From the NCBI GenBank assembly GCA_029268285.1, contig JAJUGG010000002.1, positions 1 through 48,127 on the forward strand: a stretch of 48,127 nt of DNA. Direction: 5' to 3'. Below are positions 8,970 to 16,491 of the stretch, one piece after another (within the stretch, counting starts at the first letter, position 1; every line of letters begins with the position of its first letter). Made by a program: the position numbers and the translations under genes. The notes beneath the pieces were generated by a model. It saw only the letters and a program-made list of their open reading frames with translations, was not told the DNA's origin and did no database searches. This stretch comes from Ectothiorhodospiraceae bacterium (lineage in GTDB: Bacteria; Pseudomonadota; Gammaproteobacteria; Nitrococcales; AK92).

Positions 8970-9703
8970 TGGTGACACCTCCGAGAGGCGGTGTGCGTGC
9001 GGTCACCTTCGATCTCGACTTCACGTTGTGGGACCTGACTGACGTCATTCGGCGCGCCGACGAGCGTCAGTACGACTTCTTGGCCAGCGTCTGCCCCACG
9101 GTGGCGGAGCGCTACCGTGCCGACGACTTGCACGCGCTGCGCATGGCGGTCTACGAAGAACGGCCGGATTTGCGCCACGACGTCACCGCCCTGCGTATCG
9201 AGGTGCTGCGGCGCCTAGGGGCAGAGTGCGGTTTCGACGACGAAGCCGGGCAGCGGGCGTTCGAGATCTTTCTGGATGCGCGCCATGAGGTCACGCTGTA
9301 CGAAGACACGATTCCGCTACTGGATTCCCTGCGCGAGCACTATGTCGTCGGCGCCATGACCAACGGCAACGCCGACGTCGGTCGTATCGGCTTGAGCCAT
9401 CACTTCGATTTCGCGCTGTCGGCTATCGACGTCGGCGCTGCAAAGCCTGACCGCATTATCTTCGAAGCGGCCTGCCACCGCGCCGGCGTGCCCGCGCATC
9501 AAATCGTGCACGTTGGCGACGAGCCGGGCAGCGATGTCGTTGGCGCGGCGCGTTACGGCATGGTGCCGGTGTGGCTGAATCGAGCTCGCGAACCCTGGCC
9601 GGCCGATCTGGAGCCTGTCGAGCATATCGAGCTCGATTCGCTGGAGGCGCTGGGCGCGCTGCTCGAGGACTGGCGGTGCGCCGGCCATGAGCCGCGAGTC
9701 TGA
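8969..9703 (+). CDS. HAD-superfamily hydrolase (YigB-like)
   Basis: Predicted haloacid-dehalogenase-fold phosphatase, perhaps acting on small phosphorylated metabolites such as FMN; the substrate is inferred only from similarity to YigB. Motifs are in order: DLDFTLWD with nucleophile Asp15 and acid Asp17, Thr/Asn in MTNGN, Lys in GAAKPD, and acidic HVGDEPGSD. The cap between motifs is helical (class C1). The ATG used overlaps the dnaQ stop by one base and has a strong AGAGGAGGAGAAGG leader; a start 12 codons upstream is possible but unlikely. Confidence 0.85.
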   Translation: MVTPPRGGVRAVTFDLDFTLWDLTDVIRRADERQYDFLASVCPTVAERYRADDLHALRMAVYEERPDLRHDVTALRIEVLRRLGAECGFDDEAGQRAFEIFLDARHEVTLYEDTIPLLDSLREHYVVGAMTNGNADVGRIGLSHHFDFALSAIDVGAAKPDRIIFEAACHRAGVPAHQIVHVGDEPGSDVVGAARYGMVPVWLNRAREPWPADLEPVEHIELDSLEALGALLEDWRCAGHEPRV

Positions 9704-10232
9704 GAGACACATTCGCATCGGCGTCAGTGCCTGTCTGGTGGGGCAGGCCGTGCGCTATGATGGCCGCGACAAACGCCATGCCGTTTTGGTCGAGGACCTA
9801 GGGCAGGAATTCGAGCTGGTGCCGGTATGCCCGGAAGTGGCTATCGGCCTCGGCGTGCCGCGCCCGCCCATCCGCTTGGAGGGGGAACCGCGGGCGCCAC
9901 GCGCGGTCGGTGTGGACAACCCGGCATTGGACGTGACCGACGCTTTGCTCGAGTACGGCCGGCGCATGGCGCAGGAGCTGGGTGGTATCGACGGCTATGT
10001 CTTGAAGAGCAAATCGCCGAGCTGCGGCCTGCTCAGCACTAGGCTTTTCGATCGCAAGGGGCGCGAAATTGCGCGCGGCGCCGGGCTTTACGCGCGAGCC
10101 CTGCGCGAGGCCTTGCCGGGGCTGCCCATGGTTGAGGAGGATAGCCTCGACGAGCCTGTTCAGCGGCGCGCGTTCATCGCCCAGGTGCTGGAATACCACC
10201 GCTGCCGGACTGAACGGACCCGGTTGGAGTGA
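9687..10232 (+). CDS. DUF523 family protein
   Basis: A 181-residue protein of the DUF523 (YbbK) family, whose function is not established. Conserved cysteines suggest metal or cluster binding: SACLVGQAVRYDG (Cys near res. 16), VPVCPEVAIGLGVPR, and KSKSPSCGL. The invariant GVPRPP and SPSCG motifs support the family call. It overlaps the HAD gene by 17 bp and sits 4 bp before the CinA-type gene, so all three are likely one transcript with dnaQ. Confidence 0.85.
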   Translation: MSRESERHIRIGVSACLVGQAVRYDGRDKRHAVLVEDLGQEFELVPVCPEVAIGLGVPRPPIRLEGEPRAPRAVGVDNPALDVTDALLEYGRRMAQELGGIDGYVLKSKSPSCGLLSTRLFDRKGREIARGAGLYARALREALPGLPMVEEDSLDEPVQRRAFIAQVLEYHRCRTERTRLE

Positions 10233-10236
10233 TGAG

Positions 10237-11019
10237 ATGAGTTCCGAGCAGGAGACGCGCTTCGGCGCGATTATCATTGGCGACGAGTTGCTGTCCGGCA
10301 AACGCCGCGACAAGCATTTTCTCAAACTTGTAGAGTTGCTCGACGCCCGGGGCCTGGAGTTGTCCTGGGCGCGCATCGTCGGCGACGACCCGGGGCTGCT
10401 GGTAGAAACGCTGCGACAGACCTTTGCCAGCGGCGCCGTCGTTTTCAGCTTCGGCGGCATCGGCGCGACCCCCGACGACCGAACCCGCCAATGCGCGGCG
10501 GAAGCCGCCGGGGTGGGCCTCGAACAGCACCCCCAAGGACTGGCGGAGCTGGAAGCGCAGTTCGGTGCTGCGGCACGGCCGCAGCGCGTGCGTCTGGTGG
10601 AGTTTCCCATAGGCGCCGACATCATCCCGAACCCAGTCAACCGGGTGCCTGGGTTCAGCTTCCGGCGGCACCATTTCGTGCCCGGCTTTCCGAGCATGGC
10701 CTGGCCCATGATCGAGTGGGTGCTGGATCACCACTACGGCGATCTACATGCGCCGGGCGCGCGCAGCGAACAGGCCATCACCGTATTCGACGCGCGCGAA
10801 AGCCAAGTCATTCCCCTGATGGAGCGCTTCGCGCAACGCTACCCGCAGTTGCGTTTCTCCTGTCTCCCGCACGCAGAAGGGGGCGCCTTTCAACTCGAAC
10901 TCGGCCTGCGCGGCGACACGGTGCTGGTGGCGGAGGCCATGAATGTGCTCAAGCGCGAGGTCGAAACGCTGGGTTTCGAGTGGCAGCCGGTGGTGCAGCA
11001 ACCCCAGGTACAGCACTGA
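10237..11019 (+). CDS. CinA N-terminal-like / molybdopterin-binding-fold protein
   Basis: A 260-residue protein with the MoCF (MoaB/MogA-like) fold found at the N-terminus of CinA. Motifs: AIIIGDELLSGKRRDKH, FSFGGIGATPDDRTR, and NPVNRVPGFSF. The nicotinamide-mononucleotide deamidase domain that follows in full CinA is absent, so this is a stand-alone domain protein. A role in ADP-ribose or dinucleotide hydrolysis is only an analogy to CinA/COG1058 members. The ATG chosen has a GGAG 8 bp upstream; a long N-terminal extension in the same frame lies inside DUF523 and is rejected. Confidence 0.8.
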   Translation: MSSEQETRFGAIIIGDELLSGKRRDKHFLKLVELLDARGLELSWARIVGDDPGLLVETLRQTFASGAVVFSFGGIGATPDDRTRQCAAEAAGVGLEQHPQGLAELEAQFGAAARPQRVRLVEFPIGADIIPNPVNRVPGFSFRRHHFVPGFPSMAWPMIEWVLDHHYGDLHAPGARSEQAITVFDARESQVIPLMERFAQRYPQLRFSCLPHAEGGAFQLELGLRGDTVLVAEAMNVLKREVETLGFEWQPVVQQPQVQH

Positions 11020-11093
11020 AAAAAGACGGTTTTTGTTCGGCTCAGGCGGCCCCAGATAAAGAGGAACTATAACTCGAACGGAGAGCCGCCCCC

Positions 11094-12323
11094 GTGTTCA
11101 ACAACAATCAGATCCGTTTGCCGTTCTTCGCTCTGCTGCTCGTTTTCGTGTGCTGCCCCGCGTTGGCGGATGTGCTCAGCGCGAAGGAGGTGTATCGAGC
11201 TGCCTCCAAAAGCGTAGTCGTCGTGACTGCCTGGCGTGATGGCGCCGAAGTCTCCCAGGGTTCGGGCGTGGTGGTGGCGCCCGGCAAGGTAGTGACTAAC
11301 GCTCACGTGATCGGCGAGGGCGACGCGATCCTGATCGAAGCCGGCGAACGGAGTTGGGACGCGGACTGGGGTTATGTCGATCCCACCAATGACCTGGCTG
11401 TGGTGATGATCGAGGACTTGCCGTTGCCGCCGCTCGAGATTGCCGAAGAGCTGCCTGAAATCGGTGAGCCCGTCTATGCGCTCGGCGCGCCGTACGGGCT
11501 CGACCTCACGCTGAGCGACGGCATTGTCTCCGGCGTGCGCGAAACCGACATGGGCACTCTGATTCAGATGAGCGCTGCGATCTCGCAGGGTTCCAGCGGC
11601 GGGGCTTTGCTGGACAGCAGGGCGCGTTTGGTCGGTGTTCCCACCATGCGCGCGGTACATGGATCTGCCATCAATTTTGCCTTGCCGGCAACGCGGATCC
11701 ACGATGCGCTCGCGGGTGTGGCGCAGACCGAGCGACCGGGCGAGGGCGGTGTCGTCGGCACGCCGCATCCGACCGCGTTGGCGAGCACCGTCGAGTTACG
11801 CCTTCGAGATGCGGCAGACGAGCGGCCGCCTTTGGTCGGCGGGCGGTACTACGTCATCGGCGCCAACCCCAACGGCGTCATCATGATGGATCCTGAAAGC
11901 GTCGCCGTGGAGGGCGACACCCTCACTTTCACCATGGTGCTGCGTTCGCGCTGGGAGGAGGATGGGCCTCGCAGCGGCTACGGCAAAGAAGCGCGCTATC
12001 GCAGCATGCTCAACTGCGCCACGTTGGAAGAAGCCGTGCTGTCGGTGACCAAGGCCGACTATCGCGATCCGAGCGTTCCGGAACAGACCGAGCAGCGTTC
12101 GGGGGAAGTCGAGTGGACGCCGGTACATTCCGATATCGCGGGTGCCTATGCCAAGCTGCTGTGCGCCGCGCAGAGCGACGGTAAGCAATTCCTCGCCGGC
12201 TTGAGCGACCTGCACAGCAACCTGCTGCCGCAGGTGAGCGCGCGCTATCTGCGTACGGAGGAAATTGGCGCGGATGAAGGCGAGATGGAGCCGGTCGCCG
12301 CTTGGATTACGCCTGACTGGTAA
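11094..12323 (+). CDS. Exported trypsin-like (S1C) serine protease with C-terminal surface-adhesin-E-like domain
   Basis: A secreted protein with a signal peptide (res. 1-25, ending ALADV) and a chymotrypsin-fold protease domain (about 30-215). The catalytic triad is visible: His71 (VTNAHV), Asp100 (PTNDLAVV), Ser168 (QGSSGGAL). This resembles DegP/DegQ but there is no PDZ domain. Instead, from about residue 235, YYVIGANPNGVIMMDPESV, SMLNC and a paired late Cys recall the Adhesin_E-type beta domain of short envelope proteins; that part is my inference. The start is GTG with a GGAGAG site. It probably degrades or processes envelope proteins. A hairpin follows the stop. Confidence 0.82.
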   Translation: MFNNNQIRLPFFALLLVFVCCPALADVLSAKEVYRAASKSVVVVTAWRDGAEVSQGSGVVVAPGKVVTNAHVIGEGDAILIEAGERSWDADWGYVDPTNDLAVVMIEDLPLPPLEIAEELPEIGEPVYALGAPYGLDLTLSDGIVSGVRETDMGTLIQMSAAISQGSSGGALLDSRARLVGVPTMRAVHGSAINFALPATRIHDALAGVAQTERPGEGGVVGTPHPTALASTVELRLRDAADERPPLVGGRYYVIGANPNGVIMMDPESVAVEGDTLTFTMVLRSRWEEDGPRSGYGKEARYRSMLNCATLEEAVLSVTKADYRDPSVPEQTEQRSGEVEWTPVHSDIAGAYAKLLCAAQSDGKQFLAGLSDLHSNLLPQVSARYLRTEEIGADEGEMEPVAAWITPDW

Positions 12324-12334
12324 CAGCTTCATAA

Positions 12335-12361
12335 AGCGGGCCCGCTGGAGCGGGGCCCGCT
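12335..12361 (+). terminator. Hairpin between the protease gene and the DUF4168 gene
   Basis: Perfect 9-bp arms AGCGGGCCC (12335-12343) and GGGCCCGCT (12353-12361) with a 9-nt loop, followed by a short pyrimidine stretch with TTTT. It lies between converging genes. Confidence 0.6.
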
Positions 12362-12422
12362 GATACTTTTCATCCCGGCAATTCGCCTGGAGGGGGCAAG
12401 GCGAGGCTGCCGGGATAGTCGC

Positions 12423-12794
12423 TTATTGCGCGATCATCGAAGACAGGCGCGTCTGCAGCTCGGGGTCGCTGGAAACGGCCTGAGCGATGGTGTTGTATTC
12501 CTCGAGCGACAAGCCGTTGTCTTCGACAGCCTGGATCATTTCCTCATTTGCCCGCTGCTGAAGCTCCTGGACTTCCTCGGAGCTCTCGGCGCTGTTCAGC
12601 TGCTGAGTGAATTCCTGCCGGATCTCAAGGGTGCTGGCGTAGGCGTCAGCGAACTTTTGCAGTTCTGAGTCGCTGACCTGGGCCGCTGGCGCCTGCATCG
12701 GTGCGCCTTCGGTCTGTGCGACCGCGACAGACGAGGCCCCTAGCGCTAGGGCGAAAAGAGCAGCATGAGCAGAGTGTTTGATCCCAAATGTCAT
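12423..12794 (-). CDS. DUF4168 exported protein, predicted sigma-54-dependent
   Basis: A 123-residue exported protein. The signal peptide (res. 1-26) ends AVAQ. The mature part is mostly helical and acidic, with LQKFADAYAS near its start and the C-terminal repeat-like pattern EDNGLSLEEYNTIAQAVSSDPELQ, as in DUF4168. The family is seen in the periplasm, with no fixed function. A clear AGGAGAT ribosome site precedes the ATG. A strong -24/-12 promoter lies about 30-60 bp upstream, and the gene is divergent from a kinase and sigma-54 activator pair, so it is probably their target. This recalls zraP beside zraSR, although the proteins are not obviously related. Confidence 0.85.
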   Translation of the reverse strand: MTFGIKHSAHAALFALALGASSVAVAQTEGAPMQAPAAQVSDSELQKFADAYASTLEIRQEFTQQLNSAESSEEVQELQQRANEEMIQAVEDNGLSLEEYNTIAQAVSSDPELQTRLSSMIAQ

Positions 12795-12835
12795 AAATAT
12801 CTCCTGTTGATGTCAATTGCTGACCCAAGGAGTGA

Positions 12836-12852
12836 CGCAGGGATCGTGCCAA
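12836..12852 (-). promoter_or_regulatory. Sigma-54 (-24/-12) promoter of the DUF4168 gene
   Basis: The minus strand reads TTGGCACGATCCCTGCG. This matches YTGGCACG-N4-TTGCW at all but two positions, and the GG and GC dinucleotides are exactly 10 bp apart. The predicted start of transcription is near 12825, leaving about a 30-nt leader to the ATG at 12794. Confidence 0.75.
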
Positions 12853-12965
12853 AGAAACGTTGGTATCCCTGGGTGGTTTGTAAACTACTAAAAACAGAAC
12901 ATTTTCAGCTTTTTTAACTGCTGTTGGGACGGGGTTCTGGACGCTGCGGCCAAGCTTGTACTACG

Positions 12966-12980
12966 GTGTCAGAATGACAC
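12966..12980. promoter_or_regulatory. Perfect palindrome, candidate enhancer site for the sigma-54 regulator
   Basis: GTGTCA-GAA-TGACAC is a perfect 6+3+6 inverted repeat. Its centre is about 148 bp upstream of the predicted DUF4168 transcription start, a usual distance for an NtrC-type enhancer. It also overlaps the chosen ATG (12974) of the kinase gene, so binding could repress the kinase-regulator operon or indicate that translation starts slightly downstream. Confidence 0.5.
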
Positions 12981-14488
12981 ATGTGCCACACTTGACCACC
13001 ATCGTGGGCCGACTCCTACCACGCCCCGGTTTGAAGACCTTCCTCCTGCTTTGGGTCGTCGTGCCTCTGATTGCCGCCATGCTGGTTTTCAGCTACGTGC
13101 TGCTGGCCACCGTGGAGCGCGCCAACGAGCGGCGCCTTCAGGAAGACTTGCAGCTCATTGCCCGAGCCGTGCGGGCGCCGCTCGGCGACAGCCTGGACAA
13201 GGGCCGGATTCGCAGTGTGCAGCAGGTATTGGAGTCGGTTTTCAGTATCGGCCGGGTGTATGGCGTTTACGTCTACAACGAGCAAGGAAGCATGGTGGCG
13301 TCGGCCGGTAGGGCGGAACCACGGATTCGGAGTTCCGAAATCCTGGAGTTGGCGGAGCTTGGCGACCGCTCCGGCGAGTATCAGAGAATAGGCGGACGCA
13401 GTGTCTATTCCTACTTTCTGCCGCTGGTGGACGCTGGCGGGCGGATCAACGGCTTGCTGCAGATCACGCGCCGGCGCAGTGATTTCTATCGCGACGTGGA
13501 GCGGCTAAGGCTCTGGGCCGCGGTGCTGTCGCTGACGGCCGCCGCGGTGGTGGTCGGGCTGGTTCTGTTCGGTCACCGCTCGGCGATCGGCCGACACTTG
13601 CAGCGCGTCACCGTCAGCATGAATCGAGTCGGTGCCGGAGACCGTAGTCACCGCACGCAGCCCAGCGGCCCGCATGAAATCGCGGCCATCGGCCGAGCCT
13701 TCAACAGCATGCTGGACGACATGGATGAAGCCGAGCGCAAGCTGCGAGCTCAGGAGGCGCGCCAGCGGCAATTGGAGAAGCAGTTGCGGCAGACGGAGAA
13801 GCTCGCCGCCATTGGCCGGCTGGCGGCCGGGGTCGCGCATGAGCTCGGCACTCCTCTGGGCGTGATCAGCGGCAAGGCGCAGCGCCTTTTACGTAATCCG
13901 GCACTGGAATCCGAGCAAGCGTCCGGCTTGCGCCAGATTCATCGGGAAACCGAGCGCGTGAGTTCTATCGTGCGGCAGTTGCTGGAGTTCGGACGTGCCG
14001 CCGGGCAGCCAACGCGACGGGTGCGCTTGGGAGACGTCGCGCGCTCTGCCGCGGCCGCGGTGGAGACCGATATGCAGGCGGCCGGCTGCGTGTTGCGGCT
14101 CACGCCGCCCGAAGAAGACCTGGTGTGCGAACTGGATCCGCCGCGTTTTGAGCAGGCCATTACCAATCTCCTGCGTAACGCGGCGCAAGCGGCTCCGGGC
14201 GGCCACGTAGAGCTTTCTTGGTGGTGCGAAGGCGAATGCCTGCAGCTTCAGGTGGAGGATGACGGCCCCGGCATCGCCGAGCCGATTCGCTCCAAGCTGT
14301 TCGAGCCTTTTTTTACCACCAAGCCGGTGGGAAGCGGTACGGGGCTGGGACTTGCGGTCGTTCATGGCGTCGTCGCGGAACATCGGGGAAGCATTGAGCT
14401 GGTGCGGCCAAGCCGCTTATCCGGCGCGGCGTTCCGCATCACTTTGCCGGCCGCTGAGTTTGACGAGGAGACTTATGAGACTGCATGA
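12974..14488 (+). CDS. Membrane sensor histidine kinase, partner of the following sigma-54 regulator
   Basis: Inner-membrane sensor kinase of about 504 residues. Helix 1 (about 22-46) and helix 2 (about 180-200) flank a periplasmic sensing region of some 130 residues. A HAMP linker and a coiled stretch rich in Arg/Gln follow. The phosphoacceptor His289 lies in GVAHELGTPLGV. The ATPase domain shows the N box NLLRNAAQA, DDGPGI and GSGTGLGLAVVHG. The signal sensed is unknown. An in-frame TTG 6 codons upstream is an alternative start; neither has a strong ribosome site. The end overlaps the regulator gene by 14 bp. Confidence 0.9.
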   Translation: MTHVPHLTTIVGRLLPRPGLKTFLLLWVVVPLIAAMLVFSYVLLATVERANERRLQEDLQLIARAVRAPLGDSLDKGRIRSVQQVLESVFSIGRVYGVYVYNEQGSMVASAGRAEPRIRSSEILELAELGDRSGEYQRIGGRSVYSYFLPLVDAGGRINGLLQITRRRSDFYRDVERLRLWAAVLSLTAAAVVVGLVLFGHRSAIGRHLQRVTVSMNRVGAGDRSHRTQPSGPHEIAAIGRAFNSMLDDMDEAERKLRAQEARQRQLEKQLRQTEKLAAIGRLAAGVAHELGTPLGVISGKAQRLLRNPALESEQASGLRQIHRETERVSSIVRQLLEFGRAAGQPTRRVRLGDVARSAAAAVETDMQAAGCVLRLTPPEEDLVCELDPPRFEQAITNLLRNAAQAAPGGHVELSWWCEGECLQLQVEDDGPGIAEPIRSKLFEPFFTTKPVGSGTGLGLAVVHGVVAEHRGSIELVRPSRLSGAAFRITLPAAEFDEETYETA

Positions 14489-15893
14489 GCCCTCTACGGA
14501 GCGGGTGCTGGTCGTCGAGGACGACCCGGGTATGCGTGAGCTGCTGCTCGAGGAGCTGCGTGACGCCAGCCTGCAAGCAGAAGCCGCCGGCTCGATGCAG
14601 GAAGCGCTGACTCTGCTGGATCGCTGGAAACCCGATCTGGTGGTCAGCGATCTGCGCTTGCCGGATGCCGATGGCATGGATTTATTGAAAGCGGCGCGCG
14701 CCGCCCACCCTGCGCCAGCGTTTTTGATGATTACGGCGTTCGGCAGCATTCAACAGGCCGTGGCCGCGCTCAAGGAGGGCGCCGACGAGTTCCTCACCAA
14801 GCCCCTGGATCTTGAGCACTTCGGGCTGGCCGTGATGCGGGCGCTGGAGAACCGAAGGCTTAGAGGCGAGGTGCAGCGCTTTCGCGAACTCATGCACCAG
14901 GAGCACTTCCACGGCATGTTCGGGCGCAGCCAGATCATGCGGGAGTTATTCGAGCAGATCCGGGTGCTGGCCCGTGCCGACGGCGCGGTGCTAATCGTCG
15001 GCGAGAGCGGTACCGGCAAGGAGTTGGTCGCCAAAGCCGTGCATGCCGAGAGCGAGCGCGCTCATGCGCCCTTTCTTGCGGTGAATTGCGCCGGGATTCC
15101 TTCCGAGCTGCTGGAAAGTGAATTCTTCGGCCACAAGGCCGGAGCCTTTACCGGCGCGGCCCGCGCACGCAAGGGGCTGTTCCAGCAGGCGAACGGCGGC
15201 ACGCTGTTCCTGGACGAGATCGGTGAAATGCCGCCGCCGTTGCAGGCGAAACTGCTGCGCGTTCTGCAGGAGGGGCGGGTGCGCCCGGTGGGCTCCGAGC
15301 AGGAACAGGACGTGGACGTGCGCATCATCGCCGCGACCAATCGTGAGCTGGATACCGCCGTCGGGCGGCAGGATTTCCGCGAGGATTTATACTTTCGCCT
15401 GGAAACCTTCACCCTGAAAGTGCCTCCGTTACGAGAGCGTGAAGACGACGTCGAGCTGTTGGCGGCACGCTTTCTCGCGCACTACAGTGGCCGACTCGAC
15501 CGACGCATCCTTGGTTTCTCCAGAGAGGCGTTGCAGGCGCTCAGGGACTACCCGTTTCCTGGCAACGTCCGCGAACTCGCAAACGCCATTGAGCGTGCGG
15601 CAACCTTTTGTACCGGCAGCATCGTCGAGCGCGAGCACCTGCCCGAGCGCATCAGCAAGCCGGCTCCGGCGCAGCGAAGCGTCTCGCTGAGCAAGGTCGA
15701 GGATCTTCTCGGCCAACTCAGCAACGGTCCCTTGTTGCCGACGCTGGACGAACTCGAGCGGCGCTATATTCGCCATGTGCTAGATCTGGTCGGCGGCAAT
15801 AAGCGGCGTGCCGCGGCCCTGCTCGGCATCGGCCGCAGAACGCTTTATCGAAGACTGGAAGAGCCGCTTAGCGATGAAGACCACGAAAGCTGA
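14475..15893 (+). CDS. Sigma-54-dependent response regulator (NtrC family)
   Basis: A 472-residue transcription activator. The receiver domain has phosphoacceptor Asp59 (VVSDLRLP), Thr/Ser at ITAFG, and Lys109 (TKP). The AAA+ domain has Walker A GESGTGKE (176-183), the sigma-54-contact loop GAFTGA (223-228), Walker B TLFLDE and the arginine-rich PLRERE/NVRELAN segments. A Fis-type helix-turn-helix ends the protein (NKRRAAALLGIGRRTLYRRL). Intact GAFTGA implies a true activator. The ATG at 14475 has a GAGGAG site and overlaps the kinase gene, so the pair is co-translated. The likely target is the divergent DUF4168 gene, which has a -24/-12 promoter. Confidence 0.94.
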   Translation: MRLHEPSTERVLVVEDDPGMRELLLEELRDASLQAEAAGSMQEALTLLDRWKPDLVVSDLRLPDADGMDLLKAARAAHPAPAFLMITAFGSIQQAVAALKEGADEFLTKPLDLEHFGLAVMRALENRRLRGEVQRFRELMHQEHFHGMFGRSQIMRELFEQIRVLARADGAVLIVGESGTGKELVAKAVHAESERAHAPFLAVNCAGIPSELLESEFFGHKAGAFTGAARARKGLFQQANGGTLFLDEIGEMPPPLQAKLLRVLQEGRVRPVGSEQEQDVDVRIIAATNRELDTAVGRQDFREDLYFRLETFTLKVPPLREREDDVELLAARFLAHYSGRLDRRILGFSREALQALRDYPFPGNVRELANAIERAATFCTGSIVEREHLPERISKPAPAQRSVSLSKVEDLLGQLSNGPLLPTLDELERRYIRHVLDLVGGNKRRAAALLGIGRRTLYRRLEEPLSDEDHES

Positions 15894-16491
15894 GCGGCGC
15901 GCCCACGGGGAGTGACTTCGGCTAGTGTTTTCAACGTGGTCAAGGGCTAAGTGCGAACCACGGAGGCACGGATTATGGCACTGGCGGGTTGTCCACCTGT
16001 AGGGGCGACGACCTCGCCGCGAATCTTTGTGCTACGGCTTTAACGGGGCCATCGCCTTTCGCGGCCGGCGGCCGCTCCTGCAGGGAAAGAAAGTCCGCTC
16101 AGACACATGATGGTGCGTGGGAGCACCCTACTACCGAACTGCCTCCATTTGCAGTATTTGCCGTAGGGCGCAATCGCGCAGCATTGCGGCGAGCGCGTCT
16201 AATATTTCAACGATATGCGAACGGTGCCATGCGGCTGACGCCGCGATTGCACCCTACAAGGAAACGCACCCAGTAGCCGCGACTGCCGCACCGGCCACGA
16301 GGCGCCTTGCCTGAAGGCTTTTGCCTTTCTCCGTACCCTCTGTGCCTCCGTGGTTTAACCTCGGCCTTCCAATCCCTCCGCTTTGGAAGCGAAGCTGCAT
16401 GCCCTTCCCGGTGAACTAAGCTTAAGTACTACCCCAAAGCCTTCGTCCGGCTATGGAAGGCTCGACAACAATAACGCTTAGGGGGGAAGGA
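15894..16491. repeat. Gene-free, repeat-rich spacer with nested inverted repeats
   Basis: No convincing gene is present. A perfect 14-bp inverted repeat, AACCACGGAGGCAC (15956-15969) against its complement (16342-16355), bounds a 400-bp unit. Inside is a second pair of 16-bp arms with one mismatch (16163-16178 and 16242-16257), of the GTAGGGTGCAATCGCG type. A REP-like unit CCTGTAGGGGCGACGACC occurs at 15996. Such sequences are typical of dispersed intergenic palindromes in gammaproteobacteria, not of coding DNA. The promoter of the following lipoprotein gene must be in the right end but I cannot pick it. Confidence 0.6.

Noticed and set aside
15989-16314. Short open frames in the repeat spacer
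   Set aside because: They overlap in several frames, consist of palindromic repeat sequence, and have no ribosome sites.
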